This document shows positions 1 through 6,055 of a stretch of 6,392 bases of DNA, piece after piece. The notes beneath the pieces were generated by a model, which ran no database searches, was not told the DNA's origin, and saw only the letters and a program-made list of their open reading frames with translations. The first letter of the stretch is position 1, and each line of letters starts with the position of its first letter. A program made the position numbers and the translations under genes. The DNA comes from Negativicutes bacterium UBA1444 (GTDB lineage: Bacteria; Bacillota; Negativicutes; UBA1444). The stretch covers positions 801 to 7,192 of the forward strand of contig DCTI01000250.1 in assembly GCA_002329525.1 (NCBI GenBank), read 5' to 3'.

Positions 1-857
1 ACGTCTTCGCCCTGGGCGTTGGTCAGGAACTCGCCGTACAAGGCTTTCTCGCCGGTGGACGGGTTCCGGGTAAAGGCCACGCCGGTGCCGCAATCGTCGC
101 CCATGTTGCCGAATACCATTGACTGGATGTTGACCGCGGTCCCCAGATCATGCGAAATCCGGTTCAGGTTGCGGTACACGATCGCCCGCTCGTTGTTCCA
201 GGAGCGGAAGACCGCTTCCACCGCCATGAACAGTTGTTCCACCGGGTCCTGCGGGAAGGGACGGCCGGACTGGTCGACCACCAGCTTCTTATAGTCCGCC
301 ACCACCGCTGCAAGCGATTCGTCGGTCAGTTCCTGGTCAAACTTGACACCCTGGAGTTCTTTGCGTTTCGTCAGCAATTCCTCGAAGTCGTGCTTGGGAA
401 TCTCAAGCACCACATCGCCGAACATCTGGATAAAACGACGATAGGCGTCGAAGGCGAACCGGCGGTTCGCCGTGGCGGCGGCCATACCTTCGACAGTGAC
501 GTCATTCAGGCCCAGGTTGAGAATCGTGTCCATCATTCCGGGCATCGAGAAAACCGCGCCGGAACGAACGGAGAGCAACAGCGGGTTCGTGGCGTCGCCG
601 AAGATCTTACCGGTCTTCTTCTCGATATCCGCCAATCCCGCTTCAATTTGTTCCTTCAATCCATCCGGGAAACGATTGCCGACTTTATAATATTGGCGGC
701 AAACTTCCGTGGTGATTGTAATGCCCGGCGGCACCGGCAAGCCGATGCGGGTCATTTCCGCCAGACCGGCGCCCTTGCCGCCCAGCAGCGAACGCATATT
801 GGCGCGACCTTCTTCAAACAGATACACCATTTTTCCCTGTTTTTCCGCTTTGTCCAT
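1..857 (-). CDS. ppdK: Pyruvate,phosphate dikinase, N-terminal part (cut by window edge)
   Basis: PPDK interconverts pyruvate, ATP and phosphate with PEP, AMP and pyrophosphate in the cytoplasm. In anaerobes it serves gluconeogenesis or pyrophosphate-linked glycolysis. The 285 complete codons cover the start of the ATP-grasp nucleotide-binding domain. Family-typical stretches are YLFEEG (residues 12-17), [12 protein letters not shown] (24-35), [12 protein letters not shown] (40-51), [19 protein letters not shown] (98-116), [18 protein letters not shown] (131-148), [15 protein letters not shown] (220-234) and a C-terminal run around [20 protein letters not shown] (253-272). The phosphohistidine and PEP-binding domains lie beyond the left edge; whole enzymes are about 870-890 residues. 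The ATG at 857 is chosen because AGGGGG lies 9 bases upstream (867-872) and the family N-terminus begins here. A separate promoter at 922-950 suggests its own transcription unit. I see no frameshift in the visible part. Confidence 0.97.
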   Translation of the reverse strand, partial: MDKAEKQGKMVYLFEEGRANMRSLLGGKGAGLAEMTRIGLPVPPGITITTEVCRQYYKVGNRFPDGLKEQIEAGLADIEKKTGKIFGDATNPLLLSVRSGAVFSMPGMMDTILNLGLNDVTVEGMAAATANRRFAFDAYRRFIQMFGDVVLEIPKHDFEELLTKRKELQGVKFDQELTDESLAAVVADYKKLVVDQSGRPFPQDPVEQLFMAVEAVFRSWNNERAIVYRNLNRISHDLGTAVNIQSMVFGNMGDDCGTGVAFTRNPSTGEKALYGEFLTNAQGED

Positions 858-913
858 GCACTATTTCCCCCTGTATAAGTTTTGGTGTTTGATGATAACG
901 AAAATTTAGCTCA

Positions 914-1009
914 GCAGACAGATTGTATCTCATTATCAACATTTTTTCAACTTGTCTGTATTTACGGATTAATAATTTGTTGCAAGTCGAAAAAGAACCT
1001 GCTGTCTGC
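914..1009. repeat. CAGACA-type repeats flanking the PPDK promoter
   Basis: On the plus strand GCAGACAG (914-921) and CTGTCTGC (1002-1009) form a perfect 8-base inverted pair, 80 bases apart. A related TTGTCTGTA (952-960) lies between them. One copy abuts the -10 element at the likely start of transcription, another abuts the -35 element, and the third lies further upstream. This could be a set of regulator binding sites, but the core is only six to eight bases, so chance is possible. I do not recognise a known regulator consensus. Confidence 0.3.
922..950 (-). promoter_or_regulatory. Sigma-A-type promoter for the PPDK gene
   Basis: On the minus strand, TTGAAA (945-950) is followed after exactly 17 bases by TACAAT (922-927). 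Each differs from the sigma-70/sigma-A consensus hexamers by one base. AT-rich sequence lies just upstream of the -35 element (roughly 960-980). Transcription would start near 914-916, leaving a leader of about 58 bases that ends in the PPDK ribosome binding site. It sits in the only sizeable intergenic gap of the window. Confidence 0.75.
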
Positions 1010-1054
1010 CGTCCATTCCGTTGTCATCACTTACCGGGGGATCACCGGTTCTTT
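992..1054 (-). terminator. Possible weak terminator or 3' stem-loop after the secreted-protein gene
   Basis: On the minus strand AAAGAACC (1054-1047, inside the last codons) pairs perfectly with GGTTCTTT (999-992), which runs into a stretch of five T (995-991). The 47-base loop is too long for a classic intrinsic terminator, and part of the T run lies in the stem. A competing small hairpin, ACCGG (1049-1045) with CCGGT (1037-1033), sits over the stop codon. No better terminator candidate is seen between this gene and the PPDK promoter. Confidence 0.2.
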
Positions 1055-1843
1055 CAGGCCCAGCAGCAAATCGCGCACCACCGGATCCCAGAACGATCGT
1101 TCACCGTCAAAGCCACCCAAAATGCCGACTGTCAGATGGTTGTCGATGTTCAGGGCAAAGACCCGCGTGAAAAATGCGAACGGCATGCCTTCCACGGTGA
1201 TCATCGCCCGGCCGGCCGTCGTCCACATCTTGCCGGTTTCCCGCTTGTAGGCCTGGATCGGCAACATCTGCAGCATTTTCAGGCTGACTTTATTTTTTTC
1301 ATCCGTGTATTGAGCTTTGTGGATGTTGTCATCCACCCATTTTTTCACTTCGTCCAGCTTTGCCAGCTGTTCCGGCGCCACATCCGCCGTAAAGATGTTT
1401 ACGTTCGCCGGAATCTCGTCGCCGTCGCGGGCGATCAAAAACCAGGCCGAATGAATCGCTTCGCCGTCGTCCATGCTCAGGTGGTACAAGGCAAAGTCCG
1501 ATTTCAGGAAGCGTTTCGTCAAGGCATCCGGATCGGTTGGCACGGTTTCCGTCAAAATCGGCGGTAGGCCCGCCGGCAGTTCGGGAAACGGAGTATCCGG
1601 TTTCGCGGCTTTGGGCTTCGTTGCGGCGGTTTTTTTAGGGTTCAGCAGGTCTTTCTTTTCCTGTTCGATGAACAGGCGGAAGTCTTTGACTTCCACTGCC
1701 GAAAAACCATCCGGCGTTTTCATCGTGCCGACAAACGGAATGTTCCACTCGGGTACCGGCCACTCGAAGGCCGCCGATGCGGCTGGAAGATTTGTCATCA
1801 CCAGAGCCAGCGTCAGCAGCAGGACCACGGAACGTTTTTTCAT
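1031..1843 (-). CDS. Secreted protein of unknown function, 270 aa
   Basis: I do not recognise a named family. The N-terminus MKKRSVVLLLTLALVMTNLP followed by AASAA is a clear signal peptide, with signal peptidase I cleavage likely after residue 24 or 25, so the product is exported. Residues 63-86 form a Lys/Ala/Pro-rich low-complexity linker. The remaining C-terminal part (about 87-270) looks like one globular domain with alternating beta-type stretches, including FALYHLSMDD (117-126), AWFLIARDGDE (133-143), a helical WVDDNIHKA (169-177) and ILGGFDGERSFWDPVVRDLL (241-260). No catalytic motif or further membrane segment is apparent. An in-frame extension upstream exists, but the ATG at 1843 is preferred because AAGGGGG (1852-1858) is well placed and the signal peptide starts here. 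It lies 49 bases after the NlpC/P60 gene with no terminator between, so it may be the last gene of that operon. Confidence 0.8.
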   Translation of the reverse strand: MKKRSVVLLLTLALVMTNLPAASAAFEWPVPEWNIPFVGTMKTPDGFSAVEVKDFRLFIEQEKKDLLNPKKTAATKPKAAKPDTPFPELPAGLPPILTETVPTDPDALTKRFLKSDFALYHLSMDDGEAIHSAWFLIARDGDEIPANVNIFTADVAPEQLAKLDEVKKWVDDNIHKAQYTDEKNKVSLKMLQMLPIQAYKRETGKMWTTAGRAMITVEGMPFAFFTRVFALNIDNHLTVGILGGFDGERSFWDPVVRDLLLGLKEPVIPR

Positions 1844-1851
1844 TTTGTCTG

Positions 1852-1858
1852 CCCCCTT
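1852..1858 (-). promoter_or_regulatory. Ribosome binding site fixing the start of the secreted-protein gene
   Basis: AAGGGGG on the minus strand, 8 bases before the ATG at 1843, supports that start over in-frame start codons further upstream, for example 1861, which lies on the ribosome binding site itself. Confidence 0.7.
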
Positions 1859-1892
1859 CATCGTTTGCGCTACGGACCGGAGAAGATTCCAC

Positions 1893-3266
1893 CTATGGCT
1901 GCCAGTTGTTCGCCGACGACAACACCTCAACAAAACGCCGACCGCTCCGCAGTCGAAGATCCAGTCCACCGACCACCACCCGCATCACTTCGACGCGGGG
2001 AAGTGTTCCATCGGCGTGGGGCCGGGTTGCGTCGCCATAGCTGCCCAAACTGTGAATAGCGAAATGTTTGCCGCCAGCCTGGCCCAGATATAGCATCACA
2101 TGATTCCGCATGTGCAGCGTCGCGCCCGGTTCAGCCCGACCCAGCAGATTATAGCGAACGGCCGTATCCGCAACTCCCTGAAGGCCGATCCGGTGTCCGG
2201 GGACCCGTTCCTGCTGGTCGGCGTTGCGGGGCGACCAAATCCCGAACACGTTGTATATATCCATGATGAACGAGGAACAGTCGCGACCCTCACCCAGGCC
2301 GCCCCAACCGTAATCTTCCCCCAGCATCTTGAAGGCCTGGCGCAGGATATTCGCCCGGGTATAAGGCAAAAATCCGCTGGATACATCCGCCTTGCCGTGG
2401 ATCCAGGCTTTGTGCCAGTAAACGTTCCCATCGCTATTGCGCAACGGAATCTCCACCGCATAACCGCCCTGCTCCATTCCCAATAGCGGCAACCGGGCTC
2501 CCATGCCGGCCCGCCAGTCCGGAACCGGTTTCCCCATCACTGCCTCGCGTGGCACAACCTTGGTCCCAGTGATCACCAAAAATTTGGTGCTGCGGCGTTT
2601 TTCATTCCAGACCTGCCGGGATGACGACAGCGCAACATCCGCAGCCCGCAGCCACCCCCGGTAATTATAAATCTGCACATATAGCCAGGCTCCATCGCTG
2701 CTGCGATGGAGCACGGCCAGCGGCTCGGCGATGTTGACCGCGGTCTCCTGAAACAGGTCGAAATCGTCGGATTCATCATCTTCACTGGAGGCCGTGCTGG
2801 TCGGAAATGTCCGGAGATCGGTCCGGCGTACGGTAAATCCCCAGCGGACCGGGTTCATCTCCCGCAGCCCCCGCAGATTCAGATTTTGCGCCAACCGGTC
2901 ATAAAAAGTCCCGGTCAAAAGTTCCCCCTGCGAATAGCGTTCCGCACCCCGGGGCAGCCGGTCCGCCGCCAGCCAGCGTTGCAAAGTGTTCCTGTCGACC
3001 ATCTCCGGGAAACGGTCGAAATCCGCCATGGTCTGCGGCAGCGCCGCGAGAATGGCCCGGTTGAATTCGGCGATCTGCGCCGGTGTCAGGATGACCCGTT
3101 GCGGCGCCGGCACGCGCTCGATCCAGAAATTCGCCTGCAACATCGCCGCCGACACCCCCGGCAATCCGGCCGTTTCCGGTGTCGCCGCCAGACAGGACGA
3201 TGAAAGGGAAAAGATCCCCAGCATCACCAGCAAACAGATTCCGCCGCTGAACACTTTGATTTCCAT
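1893..3266 (-). CDS. Exported NlpC/P60 peptidoglycan endopeptidase with SH3-type domains
   Basis: This is a 457-residue C40-family cysteine peptidase, expected to cut peptidoglycan stem peptides next to D-Glu or the diamino acid outside the membrane. A signal peptide covers about residues 1-28 (ending CLAA). Residues about 40-135 match the N-terminal stabilising domain of this architecture, with the typical N-terminal run ILTPAQIAEFNRAIL (59-73). Two bacterial SH3-like segments follow (about 140-215, containing WLYVQIYNYRGWL, and about 225-295, containing YWHKAWI). The catalytic domain (about 298-457) has YGWGGLGEGRDCSSF with Cys330 as nucleophile, NHVMLYLG with His389, and AIHSLG with His405 as third polar residue. 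The first SH3 region carries an acidic insert, SSEDDESDDFD (160-170). The start at 3266 is chosen because the signal peptide begins there and AGGGAG (3276-3281) precedes it. The gene begins 4 bases after the stop of the dipeptidase/transpeptidase gene, so the two are probably translated together. The domain order resembles N_NLPC_P60-SH3_6-SH3_7-NLPC_P60 proteins; exact bond specificity cannot be read from the sequence. Confidence 0.92.
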   Translation of the reverse strand: MEIKVFSGGICLLVMLGIFSLSSSCLAATPETAGLPGVSAAMLQANFWIERVPAPQRVILTPAQIAEFNRAILAALPQTMADFDRFPEMVDRNTLQRWLAADRLPRGAERYSQGELLTGTFYDRLAQNLNLRGLREMNPVRWGFTVRRTDLRTFPTSTASSEDDESDDFDLFQETAVNIAEPLAVLHRSSDGAWLYVQIYNYRGWLRAADVALSSSRQVWNEKRRSTKFLVITGTKVVPREAVMGKPVPDWRAGMGARLPLLGMEQGGYAVEIPLRNSDGNVYWHKAWIHGKADVSSGFLPYTRANILRQAFKMLGEDYGWGGLGEGRDCSSFIMDIYNVFGIWSPRNADQQERVPGHRIGLQGVADTAVRYNLLGRAEPGATLHMRNHVMLYLGQAGGKHFAIHSLGSYGDATRPHADGTLPRVEVMRVVVGGLDLRLRSGRRFVEVLSSANNWQP

Positions 3267-3270
3267 CCTG

Positions 3271-4494
3271 TCATTCTCCCTGATACCCCAAAATAATGAG
3301 CGGTTGCCGGGCCGGGTCCAGCCAGGCGACCACCCGTTCCAGATCCGGCAGGGCCATGGCCACGCAGCCCGAGGTCGATTGTCCCGCTCCTTTCCAGACA
3401 TGCAAAAAGATTGCGCTGCCCCGGCCGGGCACAACCGGATCGGTGTTGTAGCCGATAACGATGCCCAACTGGTACAGGCCGTCGGTGCGTCGCATTTTTT
3501 CATGCGATTCTTTCGCCGGAATTCCTTTGACCCACTGATTGTAACGCGGCGAAGACGGCTCGTCGATCCAGACGTCTTCCGCCGTGGCCTGGCGATAGGG
3601 CATGCGGGTCAACGCCGTCGCGGCATAGCCGAACACCGGTCCCAGCCCAAAAACGCCTCGCGGCGTCTTGCCGTCGCCTTCCCGTTTTTGTTCGAATGCG
3701 GCAATTCCCGATCGTCCCAGCACCACGGGAATGGGTCCCAAAACATTCCGCCAGCCTTGCGGCGTCTTCTCCAGTCCCCACAGCACACTGGCCACCTGCC
3801 CCGGTGCCGGCTCCGCCACCGCCAGCACCTGTTCGGCCGCCGGCCCTGGAACCAGGCGGGGGTCAGCGTCGGCCACCACGAAATCTCGCCAGTCCGGCGC
3901 ATCAAAGTGCCACCATTCGGTCGTCACGGGCAAAAAGCCTCCCTTTCGCATCGCCGTCTGCAAGATTTGCCGGTTGCGCAGCGTATCCGCCAGCGCATCC
4001 TCAAAATCCAGATGGGATCGCTCCGAAAACTCGTCGAACTTTGACGGCATCGGCAATTCACGACCGGCCGAATCGACCAAACCGACATCCACGGAGGCGC
4101 CCCGATTGTGCCGGGACCCCGTCGCCGGGTTGGCAACATAGTTTTCGTCGGGAACAATCGACCACATTTTGCGTTGCACGGTCAGCGGCCGATAACCGTC
4201 GAACACCTTCAGCCCCAGCCCTTGGCTCTGCAAGTCACGCTGGACCTGCAAAAGCCGCCAGGCAACGGATTCGCGCAGCAGGCAGCGAGTCGATGGGTAC
4301 AGCACCTGCCCGGTAAAGTTGTCAGTGGTGGCATATTTGAGATCGATAATAATGGCGGGATCGAGCGTCTTCACATCCACCAGGCCGAGGCCCAGCCGTT
4401 CCGGCGTCACCGCCTGCGCCGGGGTCACCGCCGTCAAAATCAGAACGACGGCCAGTAGCAACCGGCAAACGATATTTCCCGGGAAATATTTCAT
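3271..4494 (-). CDS. Exported D-Ala-D-Ala dipeptidase (VanX/M15D) fused to an L,D-transpeptidase domain
   Basis: This 407-residue protein joins two wall-enzyme domains after a signal peptide (residues 1-28, ending AQA). Residues about 35-207 are an M15D zinc dipeptidase like VanX/DdpX. DGYRP (99-103) carries the family arginine (Arg102). SRHNRGASVDV supplies zinc ligands His129 and Asp136, and TEWWHF supplies catalytic Glu193 and ligand His196. Residues about 230-407 are a YkuD-type domain close to COG3786, with GDGKTPRGVFGLG (273-285), NQWVKGIPAKESHEKMR (319-335), FLHVW with His365 and STSGC with nucleophile Cys377. All key residues of both domains are present, so both may be active: the first would hydrolyse D-Ala-D-Ala, the second would form or exchange L,D-linked peptide bonds. 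VanX itself is cytoplasmic, whereas this protein is predicted to be exported. The ATG at 4494 follows an excellent GAGGAGGT site; the stop lies 4 bases before the NlpC/P60 gene. No frameshift separates the domains. Confidence 0.93.
   Translation of the reverse strand: MKYFPGNIVCRLLLAVVLILTAVTPAQAVTPERLGLGLVDVKTLDPAIIIDLKYATTDNFTGQVLYPSTRCLLRESVAWRLLQVQRDLQSQGLGLKVFDGYRPLTVQRKMWSIVPDENYVANPATGSRHNRGASVDVGLVDSAGRELPMPSKFDEFSERSHLDFEDALADTLRNRQILQTAMRKGGFLPVTTEWWHFDAPDWRDFVVADADPRLVPGPAAEQVLAVAEPAPGQVASVLWGLEKTPQGWRNVLGPIPVVLGRSGIAAFEQKREGDGKTPRGVFGLGPVFGYAATALTRMPYRQATAEDVWIDEPSSPRYNQWVKGIPAKESHEKMRRTDGLYQLGIVIGYNTDPVVPGRGSAIFLHVWKGAGQSTSGCVAMALPDLERVVAWLDPARQPLIILGYQGE
3276..3281 (-). promoter_or_regulatory. 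Ribosome binding site of the NlpC/P60 gene, inside the upstream gene
   Basis: AGGGAG lies in the last codons of the upstream gene, 9 bases before the ATG at 3266. It supports that ATG over the much longer in-frame extension to 3503, which would run antiparallel-free but out of frame through the upstream coding sequence. The arrangement suggests translational coupling. Confidence 0.55.
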
Positions 4495-4500
4495 CGACGA

Positions 4501-4508
4501 ACCTCCTC
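4501..4508 (-). promoter_or_regulatory. Strong ribosome binding site of the dipeptidase/transpeptidase gene
   Basis: GAGGAGGT on the minus strand lies 6 bases before the ATG at 4494 and shares one base with the TAG stop of the DUF4127 gene (4508-4510). It decides against the in-frame upstream start at 4533, which would put 13 residues ahead of the signal peptide. Confidence 0.8.
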
Positions 4509-6055
4509 TACCGGATATGTACTCCCAGTTCAAACATCCGGTTCCAGGGGAATTCCACCCAGATATCCTCTATCGTCATTGGCCAAAGATTCACCGCGGC
4601 GAACCGGCGGATTTTTGCCGTTGCCGCTTTGGTCACCCGCGGTTTCAGCGTATTCAGCCATTGCCCGTCGTTGCCCGCCGGGTAAACGACCTCTTCATAC
4701 AGCTGTCCCCGGATATTGGCCTGATACCCCCAGTCGTCGAGATAGCGCACCGCCAGCATTTTCTTGCGCTGCCCGTCTGGCATGAACGGTGACAGCATCC
4801 CCTGACCAACGGCGTACCCCAGCGTATTGCCGGCCGTGTTCCAGCCGGAATAAGCCGCCAGACGATCCAATAATCCCTGTTCCTTCAGCAGCGGCAGCAG
4901 GGAATTGTCCGCGCCGTTTGCAAACGAAACGTCGCCGACCGCAACATGCCGGCCGGCCTCGACATCCGAACGGACCCTGCCCACGAACGTCCGCACTGCC
5001 GGATTTGCCTGCATCACGTTGCCGGGCTGATTCGCCTCCCGGGTCCTCCCGTCGGCCGGGCTGTTGACTGCCAGCACCAGGTCCGGTCGCTCCACCCAGT
5101 CGGCTTTCACGCCACCGGCAACGACAATGTGTTGCGGAATGCTCTCCGACAACGGCCGGTCCTCGTAGGAAGCAACCGTCGCCCCGCCGGCGCCCGGCGC
5201 ATAAAAAACTTTCACAAGCGGCAGCCGGAAATTGACATCATTGATGGCCTGAACCACCAGGCTCATCCCCAGGTTATCCGCGCCCGGAATCGACAGATAA
5301 CGGCTCGCGGCCATCCCGGCCCCGCTCGTCTGAAGATGCCGGGCCTCCTGGTGCGACGCCGACAACGGCGAGGCATCGTCCCGGCCCAGCAACAGATATT
5401 CGAAGGTTCCTTCCCGCGCCAGTTGTTGCAGCTGTTCATTGATCCGGTAGTTTTTCGCCCGGCGTGTCCGCCAGTCGGCGAGGTTCACCGCCGGCACCCG
5501 CACAATCAACTGGGCCAGCTCCGCCGTTTCCCCAGCGGTAAGTCCGACAATTTCCCGTTTGTCTTCCAACGCCGTAATCCGGAAAATGCTCGGCCCCAGC
5601 TGTTCGTAATAGGGCGGTTCGGTAGATCCGGCGCTCATTTTCGGCGTCCGCATGATTGTGTTGAAAACATACAGTCGAAGTGCCGGATAACGTTGTTTCA
5701 GTTCGCGGAACTTTTCCAGCCGCGCCGACAGTTCGGCCTCGCTGTCAAAATGAGTCCGTGAGGCGACCAGGCCGCCATAAACGAGGGAGTCGGCGGACAA
5801 TACCATCGCGTCGCTGACCGCGCCCTGTTCAAAGACCCAGTCCCACAGGCCGGGCACGTTTCCCGGCCGTTGCCGGCCGGCAATATTCAGCACCGGCGGC
5901 GTCACGATCGTCTCGCCGGCGGCCCGCGCCGTATCCGCCACATATTCCAGGTTCACCGGCCGGTCATCCATCGGCACATAGCCGACGACCGCCGCCTGAA
6001 CCGGCAGCATCCCCAACAGTAAGAAAACACTCCACAGACTGATGAGTAATTTCAT
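4508..6055 (-). CDS. Exported DUF4127 family protein
   Basis: This 515-residue protein matches the uncharacterised DUF4127 family (PF13552) by its conserved stretches. These are PMDDRPVN near the mature N-terminus (28-35), SADSLVYGGLVASR (87-100), FNTIMRTP (131-138), LLLGRDDASP (221-230), IPGADNLG (256-263), GDVSFANGAD (374-383), SGWNTAGNTLG (403-413), YLDDWGYQANIR (438-449) and a C-terminal PWNRMFELG (503-511). The length fits the family. A short hydrophobic signal peptide (about residues 1-21, ending VQA) suggests export. The many conserved Asp, Arg and Asn residues suggest an enzyme active site, but the reaction is not known to me and I assign none. The ATG at 6055 overlaps the TGA of the preceding gene as ATGA and is served by AAGGAGC (6062-6068) inside that gene. 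The next gene starts 13 bases after its stop, so it is embedded in the wall-enzyme operon. Confidence 0.9.
   Translation of the reverse strand: MKLLISLWSVFLLLGMLPVQAAVVGYVPMDDRPVNLEYVADTARAAGETIVTPPVLNIAGRQRPGNVPGLWDWVFEQGAVSDAMVLSADSLVYGGLVASRTHFDSEAELSARLEKFRELKQRYPALRLYVFNTIMRTPKMSAGSTEPPYYEQLGPSIFRITALEDKREIVGLTAGETAELAQLIVRVPAVNLADWRTRRAKNYRINEQLQQLAREGTFEYLLLGRDDASPLSASHQEARHLQTSGAGMAASRYLSIPGADNLGMSLVVQAINDVNFRLPLVKVFYAPGAGGATVASYEDRPLSESIPQHIVVAGGVKADWVERPDLVLAVNSPADGRTREANQPGNVMQANPAVRTFVGRVRSDVEAGRHVAVGDVSFANGADNSLLPLLKEQGLLDRLAAYSGWNTAGNTLGYAVGQGMLSPFMPDGQRKKMLAVRYLDDWGYQANIRGQLYEEVVYPAGNDGQWLNTLKPRVTKAATAKIRRFAAVNLWPMTIEDIWVEFPWNRMFELGVHIR

Noticed and set aside
150..878. A 242-codon open frame on the plus strand
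   Set aside because: It is antisense to the strongly conserved PPDK N-terminal region and shows no family motif of its own.
923..1567. A 214-codon open frame on the plus strand reaching into the intergenic gap
   Set aside because: It is antisense to the secreted-protein gene, lacks a ribosome binding site and has the His/Arg/Gln-rich composition of a shadow frame.
1844..1892. Possible promoter or terminator between the NlpC/P60 and secreted-protein genes
   Set aside because: No spaced -35/-10 pair and no stem followed by a T run could be found in these 49 bases, apart from the ribosome binding site.
126..2745. An identical 16-base string at 126-141 and 2730-2745
   Set aside because: Both copies encode TAVNI in the same codon frame, in PPDK and in the NlpC/P60 enzyme. 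The flanks differ at once, so this is chance similarity rather than a repeat element.
3267..3503. N-terminal extension of the NlpC/P60 frame to an upstream ATG
   Set aside because: It would overlap the end of the dipeptidase/transpeptidase gene out of frame by over 230 bases and bury the signal peptide. The ATG at 3266 has both a signal peptide and a ribosome binding site.
2986..4044. A 352-codon open frame on the plus strand
   Set aside because: It lies opposite the NlpC/P60 and dipeptidase/transpeptidase genes, whose frames show intact family motifs. Its protein is rich in Arg, His, Pro and Gln with no recognisable domain, as expected for the antisense of GC-rich genes.
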